From Perkinsus chesapeaki (lineage: Eukaryota > Perkinsozoa > Perkinsida > Perkinsidae): a stretch of 64,000 nucleotides of DNA. Made by a program: the position numbers and the translations under genes. How positions within the stretch are numbered: position 1 is the stretch's first letter; every line of letters begins with the position of its first letter. Location: positions 124,001-188,000 of the forward strand of contig JAAPAO010000004.1 of the NCBI GenBank assembly GCA_013115145.1, given 5' to 3'. The notes beneath the pieces are model-generated. The model saw only the letters and a list, made by a program, of their open reading frames with translations. It was not told the DNA's origin and ran no database searches. Below are positions 50,453-61,947 of the stretch, piece after piece.

Positions 50453-51244
50453 CCAGCAACAGCAGCAGCGGCAGCAGCAGCAGCATCAGGTTGCCATCAA
50501 TACTTCTCATATAGCATGTCTTATCTATTTAATGTTGTCATTATTATTATTTACTTAGTGGTTGATATGTCGTTGATAATACTCTATAGAGTTTACGTAC
50601 TCAATCAAGAACCAGGGGCAAGGAGGTAAACATAATAGATGATACCTCAGCAGCGTGACGTCTGTATCCCACTAAAAGAGTTAGGCAATGCAAGGACTCG
50701 TAGCTATATGTCCCAGAAGAGAAGCAATTTAGATCTAATATAGCAGGCAAACAACTACAAACACAGGTACAAGAGGAACAACCTCCAACCACAATACTCA
50801 GAATTGTGCGCTAGGTGATGACACTTGTAACATATCTACTTTAATTGGTACATAATACAGTGGTATAGCCCGGAGAAGGAGTTGGAACTAATTATTATAG
50901 TTATACTTATGCACCTCGGTCACGGGTGAGTCACCATCTAACGAATGGGACATCACTTGTGGGGGCGAAGAAGACATAATGGTGATTGCACGCATGTACT
51001 CGGAAATGGTTGGATACGATATAATGACCTCAGCTCGCTTTATAGTTATAATAGTAGGTGAATCTACTAGAATGTTATTATGTTATAAATATGTACAGTA
51101 GAGATTGAGGACTCTCCTCTTTTAATAGGCTGCATTACAATATAAAGGGTGTACCGCAATACGTGTATGCGTGCTAATCCATGTTCATGCGTGCAAGGGT
51201 AATTGAGGCTAGGTGATGATAGAGTGTTTGGCATTATTATTCAT
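50453..51244. other. Intergenic region, no gene seen
   Basis: About 790 bases without a convincing coding pattern. It holds a CAG-rich run near 50458-50490 and otherwise plain sequence. It presumably contains the 3' flank of the acidic protein gene and the promoter of the transporter. Confidence 0.5.
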
Positions 51245-52699
51245 ATGGCAACTTCTTCTCCTTGTAATGAAATGTCAACTTTAAAGGGTCCTTCTACAAA
51301 GAGTAAGATAGGATTCAACCCTTTACCTGATGGTGGACTATTGGCTTCTGCTGTGACATTATGTAAAGCAACACTGGGAGCTGGCAGTCTTGCCTTACCG
51401 GGTTCGATGATGTCAACTGGTATACCATTATCAATAATATTACTTATTGGTCTTGGTATATTATCGATGATATCTATTAATATGATTGTAAGAGCTCAAA
51501 CCCATTCTCGTATGGATACTTTTGAAGAACTAGTTAGAAGTTATTTTAATAACCTAACTGGTTATCTATTTGAGGTGGCAATGGTTATATTCTGTTTTGG
51601 TACTGCAGTAGCATATCTTATTACTGTTGGTGACCTACTTATACCAATATTCACTCGAGCGTTTGGCCAAGATGCCTTAGATCAACCGTACGCTTATCCT
51701 TTTGTCAATCGTCCAGTCTTTACCGTTATCGTCGCTGCTATACTACTACCATTATGTCTCGTTAATCGCATTAATAATATACGTTGGGTATCAATGGCTG
51801 GTGTATTATCAATATTAATCCTTGCAATATGTGTCTTCTATGTCTTCATTAAACGTGGGCTTGCTATCGATATTTCTCCATCACAAATATGGTTACCAAC
51901 TAATGGTTTTGGGCCTGTTGTTGGTGCTATATCTGGGTATATTTTTGCATATGTTTGTCAAGTAAATGTACCTCAAATATATGCTGAGCTAACACCACGT
52001 AAAGAATCATCAATGAGAATAGTCTCAGCTATATCAGTAAGCTTATGTTTCGTCACTTATCTTACCATTGGTATTTTTGGTTTCCTTACCTATGGTACAT
52101 CAACTCAAGGCTCTATAGTGAAGAATATGACAGAAGAATTCAATAATGGTGATGTCTTTGTTACTGTATCCTTCATTCTTATGGCCTTAGCAGTTCTAGC
52201 TGCCTATCCTCTTAATATATTCCCTATACGAGCATCAGTTAAAGCAACGATACGTGGTATAACAGGGAAAAGGGGGCCATTTTCGTGGTGGGTTGGACCT
52301 CTAATAGTTATTCTCAGTATAATTCTCAGTGTAGTGGTTGCTATATATCTACCTGATGTTCAGACCGTTCTGTACTTTGTTGGTTCTGTAACAGGATCAT
52401 ATATCGTATATGTGGTACCAGGAGGATTCTGTGTCAGATTACTTAACAATACATTTTATACTAATCAAGCTAATGATAGGCCGACTATTGAAGAGGCTAC
52501 CACTGTTGTCGTTGTTGATAAGGATAATTCTGCAGCTGCTGCTGCAGCTGATGTTAAAGAATATAGTGAAGATATAAGTAGATGTAAATATGACTATTCA
52601 GCATGGTTATCTTGGGGTATGATAATACTCGGATTAATCTTTTTTATTGTTGGTTCGTATCAAAGTGTTGTCGATGTCATCGATTTCTATTCAACATAA
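51245..52699 (+). CDS. Amino-acid transporter, AAAP/SLC38 family
   Basis: A single exon of 484 residues. I chose the ATG at 51245 (MATSSPCNEMSTLKG), because the frame upstream offers only a TTG. Eleven hydrophobic helices follow. TM1 has the family signature AVTLCKATLGAGSLALPGS; later come SIILLIGLGILSMISINMIV, VAMVIFCFGTAVAYLITVG, YPFVNRPVFTVIVAAILLPL, ISGYIFAYVCQVNVPQIYAE and VTGSYIVYVVPGGFCVRLL. The last helix is GMIILGLIFFIVGSYQSVV. The family moves neutral amino acids across the plasma or vacuolar membrane with Na+ or H+. The substrate cannot be told. It is one of the few intron-free genes here. Confidence 0.9.
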   Translation: MATSSPCNEMSTLKGPSTKSKIGFNPLPDGGLLASAVTLCKATLGAGSLALPGSMMSTGIPLSIILLIGLGILSMISINMIVRAQTHSRMDTFEELVRSYFNNLTGYLFEVAMVIFCFGTAVAYLITVGDLLIPIFTRAFGQDALDQPYAYPFVNRPVFTVIVAAILLPLCLVNRINNIRWVSMAGVLSILILAICVFYVFIKRGLAIDISPSQIWLPTNGFGPVVGAISGYIFAYVCQVNVPQIYAELTPRKESSMRIVSAISVSLCFVTYLTIGIFGFLTYGTSTQGSIVKNMTEEFNNGDVFVTVSFILMALAVLAAYPLNIFPIRASVKATIRGITGKRGPFSWWVGPLIVILSIILSVVVAIYLPDVQTVLYFVGSVTGSYIVYVVPGGFCVRLLNNTFYTNQANDRPTIEEATTVVVVDKDNSAAAAAADVKEYSEDISRCKYDYSAWLSWGMIILGLIFFIVGSYQSVVDVIDFYST

Positions 52700-54114
52700 C
52701 AGTCTTAAGCAATAATAGTATTATCGCTATTATCTATTAAACATCTCATCAAGTATCATGTTTTGGTTAAGTGTCGATAATAGAGTTAATGGCAGCAGTA
52801 GAATAGACTTATGATGAATTCAATATCAATTATTATTGCGGTTATCAGCAGCAGCAGGGGCAGGGGCAGGGCTTACGTTTGAATCAACATATGGTATACG
52901 GTATACCTGTGATGATATCTGATGAGTTGATTGCACATTTCCAAGTTGCTTGTGGAATAAGTTGAATAATTGTAATTGTGAGGTATTCAAGGTAGTAGTA
53001 GTAGTCTACTAAAGGTTAGTTTTTAATTCACGCGAACACAACAAGCTCGCGGTAAACTTGGATGAAAATAGGAAAGGTAAATACAATCACTACGATTCGG
53101 AGCAAAAAGTTTTTAAATCACCAACGCCGCCGCCACCACGGCAGCAGCAGCAGCACATAGCCTAGTCCATATAGAATGTACTAGACTACGGCGACGTACT
53201 AGCGGCAAGGAGTTCTATCTTCGTAGCAAGTCATCTCAGGCAGCTCGGAAGATGACTCACCTCACCTTACTCACCCATTCGAAGAATATACCATCTACAG
53301 CCATCATCATCATCTCGTCTTCTCACAACTTGGAGTGCTTCAATAAATCGTAGTTGTATCGAGTCATATGTTGGCGAATAATTGAATGGTTAAATCACTG
53401 ATGTATTGGATGATTTTTAATGATTCTTTGTTGTTGGTAATGCCATTGGCAATATCTTACAATGCTGGGTAAGCCTATATTTACATGAAATTGGAATTCG
53501 GGCTTCACAGGTTGGTAGAATTAGGCTCTAAGCATCTAATATCGCTATTTCCTGTGGACTATATAAAGTTTAATGAGGAATAGAGCTACTGGACCATGTC
53601 GTGAGATATGGTCCCCAGGGTTTCACATGATTGTTCGTAAGTTGCACAGGTCCTCTGGAGCTTCTAGCTTCATCATTTTTAGAGCAGGCTTCAGCACAAG
53701 TACATCCTCATTTTAGCCATTGTTCTTCTTGGAAGCTAGTGAGCATTTTGTACCATGTCCGCCGCCGCCACTTGGCCACTTCGTGTCCTCGATGGCAAAG
53801 GGGGATTGATGAGAAGGACAGCAGCTGCTTTGTAGCTGCAGTGCTATGTCATGTGCATGGCAAGTGTCACTTGCCCCGTTGACATTGTCATGGTTAAGCC
53901 GTTCGTGAGGTGCGGGCAACCGCCGCTTCTTCGTGGGTAAGCATATATAACCAGTGGTAGATATGGAGGATGGTAGCACTGGTAGTTTGTAACGTGTCTT
54001 ATGTAATCATGCCTTAAACAACAACAACAATGACGCTATCTATTATACACATTATCTAACTCAAGTATTATCTTATGTTTAAGTGGTGAAGTGTCAATGG
54101 AAATGGCAGTTATC
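52700..54114. other. Long intergenic region between convergent genes
   Basis: About 1.4 kb without a gene I can support, between the transporter (plus) and TRM13 (minus). It contains a GC-richer island (53140-53980) and two hairpins (53591-53614 and 53859-53875), plus CAG and GGGGCA runs near 52846-52870. A short plus-strand frame at 53631-53882 looks like noise. A noncoding RNA is possible but not shown. Confidence 0.5.
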
Positions 54115-57100
54115 CTATATCTTACCAATGGCGGCTATGCAACGATTTTCAGGGCTTATACTAGAATCAACATATGTTCTATATGATACTTTACCACATC
54201 TACAGAAACACAAATGTTCATTATCACTAATACAACATAGTCTTGCTTATTGTTATTATTACTTCATAGTCCTTATTAACCATGTTACTCTACATAAATC
54301 TATTAATACTTTAACTAGTCTACCACAATAAGCCTTTTCTGGCGATATATTTGCCCTCTTTGCTGCCTTCGATATGGATGGTGAAGGTTCATGTGAAGTT
54401 GCCCATCCAGCCATTGCTCTCAGTATTGCAAATGAACTAGGATCATATACCTCTGGTATAAGGCTAGTTAATACCTGATAAAACTAACAGTAATAAGAGC
54501 TGTTGCTGCTGCTGCTGATCACTGCTATAATGCTTAGTCATTACTCACCTCTTTCCCACATAACATATCATATTCACATCTATGATGACAACATGTTGCT
54601 ATTAATGCAGATGGTCTCACTACTGTTGATGATGATGAAATAGACAACAAAGTCCCTACAGTAAGTGTATATAATAACTACTTCAACAACAACAACAGAC
54701 CACTATTACTTAAACTCAGATCGGTAGCGCTACCACACAGATGTTTGGCTATACAACATGTATAGTTTGGTGGCCAGCCTGTTTGAGATGTTATCATATC
54801 ATATCTGGATATAATAATACATCATCATCAACCTTAATTATATCATTACCTATCCCATAACTTTTTAAGTCTTTCATCATATCCAATAGAAGTCATTTTA
54901 CACTTATTATCTTTTACCTTACTACGAACATCATCATGTTCATCGTTATTATTATTATTATCGTCTATATGGGTAAAGAACTGTCCAAGATTTAGGTCTG
55001 CTATATCCATTCTCAATCGCATAACCAATGACAATGGTGAAGAGGAGGATTCATTATTATTATTAACGTCTTTTCTATTCTCTTGTTTGTTACGTCGTGC
55101 TTCTCTATCAACCAATAGGAATGTCCTATTACATATATATTATTATATAATTCATGTTGATGTTCATGCAGCATTACATTACCAAGGTTTAGAATGATGA
55201 TGACCCTCATCCTTCATGTTGATGTATTCTTCTTGTTGTTGTCGTTGTTTATGATATTCCATAACCCAACGTGATAATCCCCCTCTACCACATCCATATT
55301 CAATATATAATGGTAACTAAGTAATAAACAATGACAATACAGGGTGTTCCAATTTGTTATGCAAATCAGTAAAACAGAAGTTTCACCGCGAATACTCAGC
55401 GTTTCGGTTTGAAACTTTCGCAGATTATACATTAACAATATTATGACAGCATACAATGAAATCACGAAATCGATAGACCGTTTCACATGAAATGAGGCGA
55501 GCGAATTTTTTGGGTCCAGCGCGCCGTTCCAATTCGTTATGCGAAAAAGTTGTAATCGTGTTAACATGGCCCGTGGAACCTTCCTCACCGAATCGGAACG
55601 ATCAACAATCATCAAGTGCTTAGCCAGCGGTGAAACAGCGCTGCAGATCTCAAAAAAACTGGGCAGAGACCCTCGAACAGTCAAAAGTTTCACCAATGAC
55701 CCTTCTAGAAAGTACGTGAGGCCAAAGGGCGCTTATAAGACGAGCGTTACCCCTCGCGAGCCGTCAACAGGACGCCTCTCAGCACCAGCAAGAGATTGTT
55801 TGAAGAAGCAGGAATCCCGATGAAATGCAAAACGACTCGGTGCCGGGTACTAAAGTCCATTGCAAGCGTCAAGAAGCCCCGCGCCACTCCCCTGCTGACC
55901 ACGAAACACCGTCAGGCTAGGCTGCGATGGGCTTGGGACAATATCAAAAGAGAGTTTGGCCACATAATATGGACTGATGAGGCCAGGGCGACACTGGACG
56001 GCCCTGACGGGTGGAGTCGTGGGTGGATTACCCACCATGGATCAGTACCAGGGAGAACTAGGCGCCAGCATGGTGGAGGCGGAGTCATGTTCTGGGCTGG
56101 AATTGTATCCGGCGAGCTTATAGGCCCATTTAGGGTAGCGAAAGGCGTTAAGATGGACTCCAAAGAGTAGGACATCAACGCTGCGCGCACCATGTTCCAA
56201 TATCATAGATACTGCAAGCTTCTAGATCAAACTTTGATTCCCTGGTATCGCCAGCAGCCTTTAGCCAGACGCAAGAAGCTTGTGCTGATGCAGGATAATG
56301 CCCCATCCCATTGCAGCCAGTTTTCAAAAGAATCCTTACGAAAAAAGGGAATCGGAGAGGCAAAAATCCTGCCGTGGCCATCCAACAGTCCAGACCTTAA
56401 CGTCATTGAGAACCTCTGGAGCTTTATCAAACAGTGAGAAACTAATACGTTGTGCATAGCTATCCCAGGACTGCTTACTAGGGATATCTATGGAGAGGGA
56501 CGACAATATAGCACCCTAGACGAGCTGTGGAGTGCCATCGAGAGGTCGGCCAGGGAAGTGCCAAAAAGCTTCATAGAAAAGCTCTGCGATTCCATCGACA
56601 GCAGACTCCGAAGGTTAATTGCTAGACATGGTGGACATGTGGGTGCATGAGAACATGATTTGAACTTGACAAGTTTCTTTTTGGGCCGACTACAGTTTAG
56701 TTGCATAACGAATTGGAACGGCGCGCTGGACCAAAAAAAATTCGCTCGCCTCATTTCATGTGAAACGGTCTATCGATTTCGCGATTTCATTGTATGCTGT
56801 CATAATATTGTTAATGTATAATCTGCGAAAGTTTCAAACCGAAACGCTGAGTATTCGCGGTGAAACTGCTGTTTTACTGATTTGCATAACAAATTGGAAC
56901 ACCCTGTATTATAATAATGGTATTACACTATTATTATTATCATGAAGCATTCCCTCTTCTTCCAACACAGATAACAGTCTTGCATTTTGTATATCATGTT
57001 TATCATCATGTGTATCACAATTACCATGGCCACTAACATGACCAACTATTTCCTTTTTAACCCGTTCTACAATAGCTCCACCTTCCGTACTACTATTCTC

Positions 57101-58043
57101 CTTGTCAATAACATTAATCCCTAAAAGTAGTGGTACAACAACAACACATTGTACCTATTACCCCCTTAAATATGATATTACCATTCTTTAATACATCCCT
57201 TGCTGCTGAACAATAACAATAGTTCTTCTTCTTGTTATCATTATTATTTTCTAATTCATCAATTAGTTTACGTACCTTACAATAGTCCCTATATAATAAT
57301 ATAGGCCTACTATTACCGCATTCTCCAACTTTATCCTCCATTCTTTTATTATTTTATCTTCATTATCCTTTTCGACATCATCAACAAGTCTTATATCATC
57401 AAGGCTTGGATCTGGCCTTTTCCCCTCCGGTACATTACCTATTAATGAGGATAAGTCCTTCTTATCTAGTTCTTCTTATTCTTGTTGTTGTTACATCCTT
57501 TATTATATAATGGTTGTGATATTATAAAGTTATTATCCTTAGTTTTACTACATACTGCTATATGTTTATTCAGATTACGTTTATATCTACTTAACTGATA
57601 ACAAGTGTCATTGAATGTCATCATATTATTACATAGAATGATTTGGGTCAATAGGACATGGTATCCTTTCTTTATCACCTTCAGCATTATCTTCATGAAC
57701 CTGCATTATTATCAAGTATGATCTAATTAAACCGTTCTTCGTTATTACACTACATTTACTTGATCCTTTTATTGGTTCAAATTTACAATACCGATGCTTG
57801 GAAGTAACCCAGAAATCACCTATATGCATCATCATCATCATCACCCACATGGTATACCCTTACACTAGCCCCCCCGCCCCGCCCCCCATTAGTACAATGT
57901 CTTGTTTTTGTATCATCATTTTCCTTTTCTCTCTTTTCCCTCATAATACGTCTCCTTTCTTTACGTGACATCTTCCTTAATTCACTCTTTGTATCAACTG
58001 CATTACCCTTCCTCGGCAGTTTTGAGTAGGGTTCTGCTGACAT
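54115..58043 (-). CDS. TRM13: tRNA 2'-O-methyltransferase TRM13 homologue, interrupted by a transposon in an intron
   Basis: TRM13 methylates the ribose of position 4 in some tRNAs. Start MSAEPYSKLPRKGNAVD. It has a basic N-terminus, a CCCH-type finger (HRYCKFEPIKGSSKC), then the CHHC finger (RIPCPIDPNHS plus RNLNKHIAVC). The SAM motif is YIEYGCGRGGLSRWVMEYHK, followed by DREARRNKQENRKD and MRLRMDIADLNLGQFF. CIAKHLCGSATDLSLS, an ATCCHHRCEY-type segment, and finally YVDSSISPENRCIA complete the family order. A Tc1-like element (55340-56906) sits in the intron just before the SAM motif. Removing it leaves a normal ~40-nt GT-AG intron that joins SVLEEEGMLHDNNNS to LPLYIEYG in phase. Whether splicing still works with a 1.6-kb insert is unknown. 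Confidence 0.85.
55340..55542 (+). repeat. Left terminal inverted repeat (~203 bp)
   Basis: Matches the reverse complement of 56703-56906 with only about three differences, one in a T-run length. Outer motif at the tip and a related inner motif at 55526-55542. Confidence 0.92.
55566..56650 (+). pseudogene. Tc1-like transposase, broken
   Basis: It begins MARGTFLTESERSTIIKCLA, with an HTH typical of Tc1-like transposases (ETALQISKKLGRDPRTVKSF). The DDE domain shows HIIWTDEARATLDGPDGW (first Asp), GGGGVMFWAGIVSGELIGPF, LMQDNAPSHC (second Asp) and SNSPDLNVIENLW (Glu), with 37 residues between the second Asp and the Glu (DD37E). The reading frame shifts near 55796. Two in-frame stops follow, TAG at 56168 and TGA at 56435. 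The element could therefore move only if another copy supplied enzyme. Confidence 0.9.
56703..56906 (-). repeat. Right terminal inverted repeat (~204 bp)
   Basis: Inverse of the left repeat; the inner direct-repeat motif is at 56703-56719. Near identity of the two ends argues for recent insertion. Confidence 0.92.
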
Positions 58044-58155
58044 TTCCGAATGACCTTATTCCGGTACTGGTACTAATAAAACACAAATCATAGCAAAGGT
58101 AAACCTGGGGAGCCACTCAAAAGTAACATCAGAACAGTAATTTACCACCACCATG

Positions 58156-58530
58156 TCAACACACTGATGGTGATTCCAAATGTTGGTTTAAATTAATAAA
58201 TGTCAGCAGCAGCATCCGTGGAGATAATACTTGATCTACCACAATCAGCATTATAGTAGGGCGGCCTGGAGGTAATATGCCCCGTGCGGATATGTATTCG
58301 ATATCTTTCATAATAAATAAACAACCTCCTTTGATACAGTGGTAATAAGGGTACTGCCAGAGACATGGCCGACAGAGATTCTTACAATTTGCACGAAACT
58401 TGTATTTCCCCCACCGCCGTGGATCGCTACTCCTCCTCCTCCTGTTGAACATCTGTCTGTGTTGTTGTTGTTGTGTGAGTTGGGTATTGTCTGAAGGTCC
58501 TCTTGTCATTTGTAAAGCGAGGCACCCCAT
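58156..58530 (-). CDS. Small MGC-start ORF, hypothetical
   Basis: 124 residues, MGCLALQMTRGPSDNTQ. A Gln run, a basic block (FNRRRRSSDPRRWGKYKFR) and a Cys-rich part (ANCKNLCRPCLWQYPYYHC) could bind a metal. The Gly2/Cys3 start and Arg-Arg-Ser-Ser block resemble the other lipid-anchor-type genes here, which is why I list it. There is no family match and no codon evidence beyond length, so it may be a chance frame between divergent TRM13 and TBL1-like genes. Confidence 0.3.
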   Translation of the reverse strand: MGCLALQMTRGPSDNTQLTQQQQHRQMFNRRRRSSDPRRWGKYKFRANCKNLCRPCLWQYPYYHCIKGGCLFIMKDIEYISARGILPPGRPTIMLIVVDQVLSPRMLLLTFINLNQHLESPSVC

Positions 58531-58621
58531 CGATGGCTCAAGTAGTAGCTGGTGAAATATACAGTTATTGCCGCAGCTGCCGGTAACTACTTTACAAGTA
58601 GTTGTTGTTGTATTAAATATA

Positions 58622-61600
58622 ATGACATCTGAACAACAACGTCATATAGATGATAATATACCCGAATCACACGTTAAATTATCAATATCTGCAGATGAGG
58701 TTAATCTATTAATATATAGATATCTATTAGAAGCTGGTAATCTATATTGTTATATAAGAAATACTATAGCATTTAGGATTCCGTCATACAGCATTCACAT
58801 TCGAAGCTGAATCTAAAGTACCTCAAACGAGTCCATTTGCAACAACACAAATACCACCAGGAGCATTAGTATCATTATTACAAAAAGCACTGATATATTT
58901 ATATATACAAAGTCATTGTGGAAAGGTAGTAGTATTAATATTAGTTGGTTATATACATATTATTAGAATGGTGAACAATTAAGGTGTGAAGGGTCATTTA
59001 GTTTATTAAGGCCGCATGAGTAATATTATTATTATTATTTATATAATATATAATGTAGACATGTTATACCTAGTACAACAGTATCAGAGGTAGATGAAGA
59101 ATACAGTAATGCAGTAACACTTAGGAAAGACGATATGAAGACGACGATATCATCAAGTCGTAATAATAATATATAACAGCCTTATTATTAATAGCAGGTT
59201 CTAGGGGACGAGGTAATCGTACTGAGACTGATGATACTAGTATAGAAGATGACGAAGAAGAAGATGATGTTAGACAAGGGCGACGGCAGCAGCAGCAGCA
59301 CAGGAGGAAGAGTGGTATCGATATTGATGATGATACCCCAGAGAGTGGTGGGGGTAGTACTAGTAGTAGTCCTAGAAGTAAAAGGAGAAGAAGAAGAAGA
59401 ATTATACAAGAAGGAGAAGATGATGATGATGAAGATGAAGAAGATGATGATGATGTTGAAATGGGTTATGATATAAAGGATGTAATGATGATATATATAG
59501 TATAGAGTAATAGGGGGTTATTAGGGTAATATTGATGATGATGATGAAGATGATGATAGTAGTAGTATAGCTGGATCAAGGATGAGTAAAGGTGTGGAAG
59601 ATGTGGATTATGATGGAGATAATAAAAAGACTAAGGTTATAATAGATATTGGTATAATACAACACTATATGTAGTATTTTAGAATACTAAGAAAGAAGAA
59701 GAAAAAGTGGAAGAGTATATGATGAAAGATGATGAGACTGTTGAAGCTGCTGTTGAAGCATCATCATCATCACAGCCGCAAGTAGTTGAAGCAAACTCTA
59801 GCACAACTGCTGCTGCTGCTGTTGGTGTGGTTGGTGATGGAGTGGAGGAAGGGTCAATAGTTGGACCTAAAATAAGAAAGCGGGGACGGTTAGTGACTGC
59901 TGGACCACTAGGAATAATAGAGGATAATAAGATAGAGGAGGTGGAGGAGGATATACAGTTAAAGGAAGTAGAGAAGGAGGACGGGGATGGGGAAAGAGAG
60001 GATGATATTGATGATGATGATAAATTACCTATAATGCCATTAGTGTAATATTGTTAATATAGGTGATCGATTGGATTATTGATATTATTGATAGATATCA
60101 ATTATTAGATCCGAGTAGAGATACATCCTCATTACATTGTCCATCACCAGTATTATCAATGCAGTGGTCACCATCCTTCGACGATTTATTAGCAACAGCT
60201 AATAGTGATGGACAATTATCGTTATTTTGGTCACCTAGTAGTAGTAGAAAAAGAAGAGTATCCACATCACATATAATTAATGAAGATAATAGTAATGAGG
60301 GTGATAATAATAATAATAAGGTAGAATGGAACGCGGCATATAATAATAGTAATAATAATGTCATTGGGTATTTAATGGTGGATGGACCAACTACTACAAC
60401 AACAACAAAAACTAATACTGATAATACACCTGTTATATCATCATCGTCAACGGCGGCGGCGGGTACCTCAACTACATCACAGATATATCTATCATGGTCT
60501 CCTAAATCAGTAGTAGGTAGTGGTGGTGAAGATGAAGATGGTCGTTGTTGTTTATATACAGTTATAGCGATGGCTTCGGAGAGTAGTCCTATTATTAGAT
60601 TAAGATGGATAAAAGAAGAAGATAATAATAGAGGGTATTCAGTAGTTGGTAGATATGATATAAATAGTAGTAGACATGATGATGATGAAATAGATGATAA
60701 TAAAGTTGGTGGATATCACTCTTTATTATTCTGTGGTGCTGGTAGAAATAATAATACAACAGCAAGAGCAGCAGCAGGTGGTGGTGATGATGGTGATGGT
60801 AGTAGTAGTATGGTGTATTTAAGTGGTAGTTGTGATAATGAAAGTATTGTTATATGGCAAGTTAATTGTAGCATACCTAACGATATACCACAGATAATGT
60901 TAATAATTAATGATACACCATCATTCTCATTAACATGGATAGGATCTACTTATTTAGCTGTTGGTACATTATCACCATATCTATTATTAATAGATACTAG
61001 GGATAATACACAGAAAAAGCTATTAATTAATGATGATGATGAAGCAGCAACAAGAAGAAAAAGTACTCATGATGAGGATGATGAGGATGAGGAGGGGGAA
61101 TGTAATGATGGCATTGGTGGTGGTGGTGGTAATAATAGATTTATACTTGAATGCGTGGCATATTATGATGAAGATGGTATTGGTAGTAATAATAATAGTA
61201 GATTGGCAGCTATAACTGATAGTGAACCTACTGATGCATATATAACAGTATGGATGGATCCAACAGCAAGGAGACCTGGTAAACCCATTATATTGAAACC
61301 TGGTGCTCATGGTAGTGGTAGTAGTACTTCATCATCATTACAAGTACAAGAGATGTTAAGATGGATGCCTGGTAGTAATGGTAATATATTATGTGCCTGT
61401 TATGAGGGTGGTATTGTAGTAGTATGGGATATTATTAAAGAGAATATATTATACACATTACCATGTATTGATACTATAACAGCAATATCATGGCAAAATA
61501 ATAATATACCACCACCACCAGCAGCAGCAGTGTCAGCAGCCTACCCATTATTGGTTACATTAATAATGGGTAGGAAATGTTTAATATGGAGTGAAGGTAA

Positions 61601-61760
61601 AATAATATCGGCATTTGACTTAAGATGTGATGATAATGATGATAATGCATTTGCTGGTTGTATAGCATGGTCATATAATGATAATTATTTAGCAACTAAT
61701 GCAGGAGGTAATGAGACACCATTAATATTTGATGTAACACCAATTGTTATTGAAGAATAG
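58622..61760 (+). CDS. TBL1-like protein (LisH + WD40), with large acidic insert
   Basis: Start MTSEQQRHIDDNIPESHVKL. The LisH domain reads SADEVNLLIYRYLLEAGFRH and TAFTFEAESKVPQTSPF after a 40-nt intron, then PPGALVSLLQKALIYLYIQS, the TBL1/TBL1XR1/Sif2 signature. A region of Asp/Glu/Lys-rich, SR-like exons (59100-60048) follows. The last exon of ~560 residues carries WD40 strands with Asn, Asp and Gly runs inserted (SPVLSMQWSPSFDDLLATAN; MLRWMPGSNGNILCACYEGG; IIKENILYTLPCIDTITAIS; CIAWSYNDNYLATNAGG). TBL1 proteins are scaffolds of HDAC3 corepressor complexes; that role is inferred. There are about eight introns. Confidence 0.85.
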
Positions 61761-61947
61761 AGCTAGTTATACAACTATCCCACAGTTTACAGTGATATAA
61801 TAATAATAAACCTCGTATTCTTAAATAACAACAATAATAACTATTATTATTATTGTATAATATTATTCAACACATTTCACAAAATATACTCTTGTTGTGT
61901 TGTTCTTCTTATTATCATTAGTTGTTGTTGTTGTTATTATTACTATA

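Larger units (their letters stand above)
55340..56906 (+). mobile_element. Tc1/mariner-like DNA transposon (DD37E-type), defective
   Basis: A 1,567-bp element starting CAGGGTGTTCC and ending with its exact inverse, flanked by TA target duplications (55338-55339 and 56907-56908). Inverted repeats are ~200 bp and nearly identical. Each contains an outer and an inner copy of GTTCCAAT(T/C)(T/C)GTTATGC, an IR/DR arrangement. The internal plus-strand transposase has a Tc1-type helix-turn-helix and DDE motifs but is broken. It lies antisense within an intron of TRM13. Confidence 0.95.

Noticed and set aside
51203-51244. Upstream start of the amino-acid transporter
   Set aside because: The frame there begins with TTG; the first ATG is at 51245 and gives a normal family N-terminus.
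53631-53882. Plus-strand ORF of 83 codons
   Set aside because: No family similarity, no partner exons and no repeat; looks like a chance frame in a GC-richer spacer.
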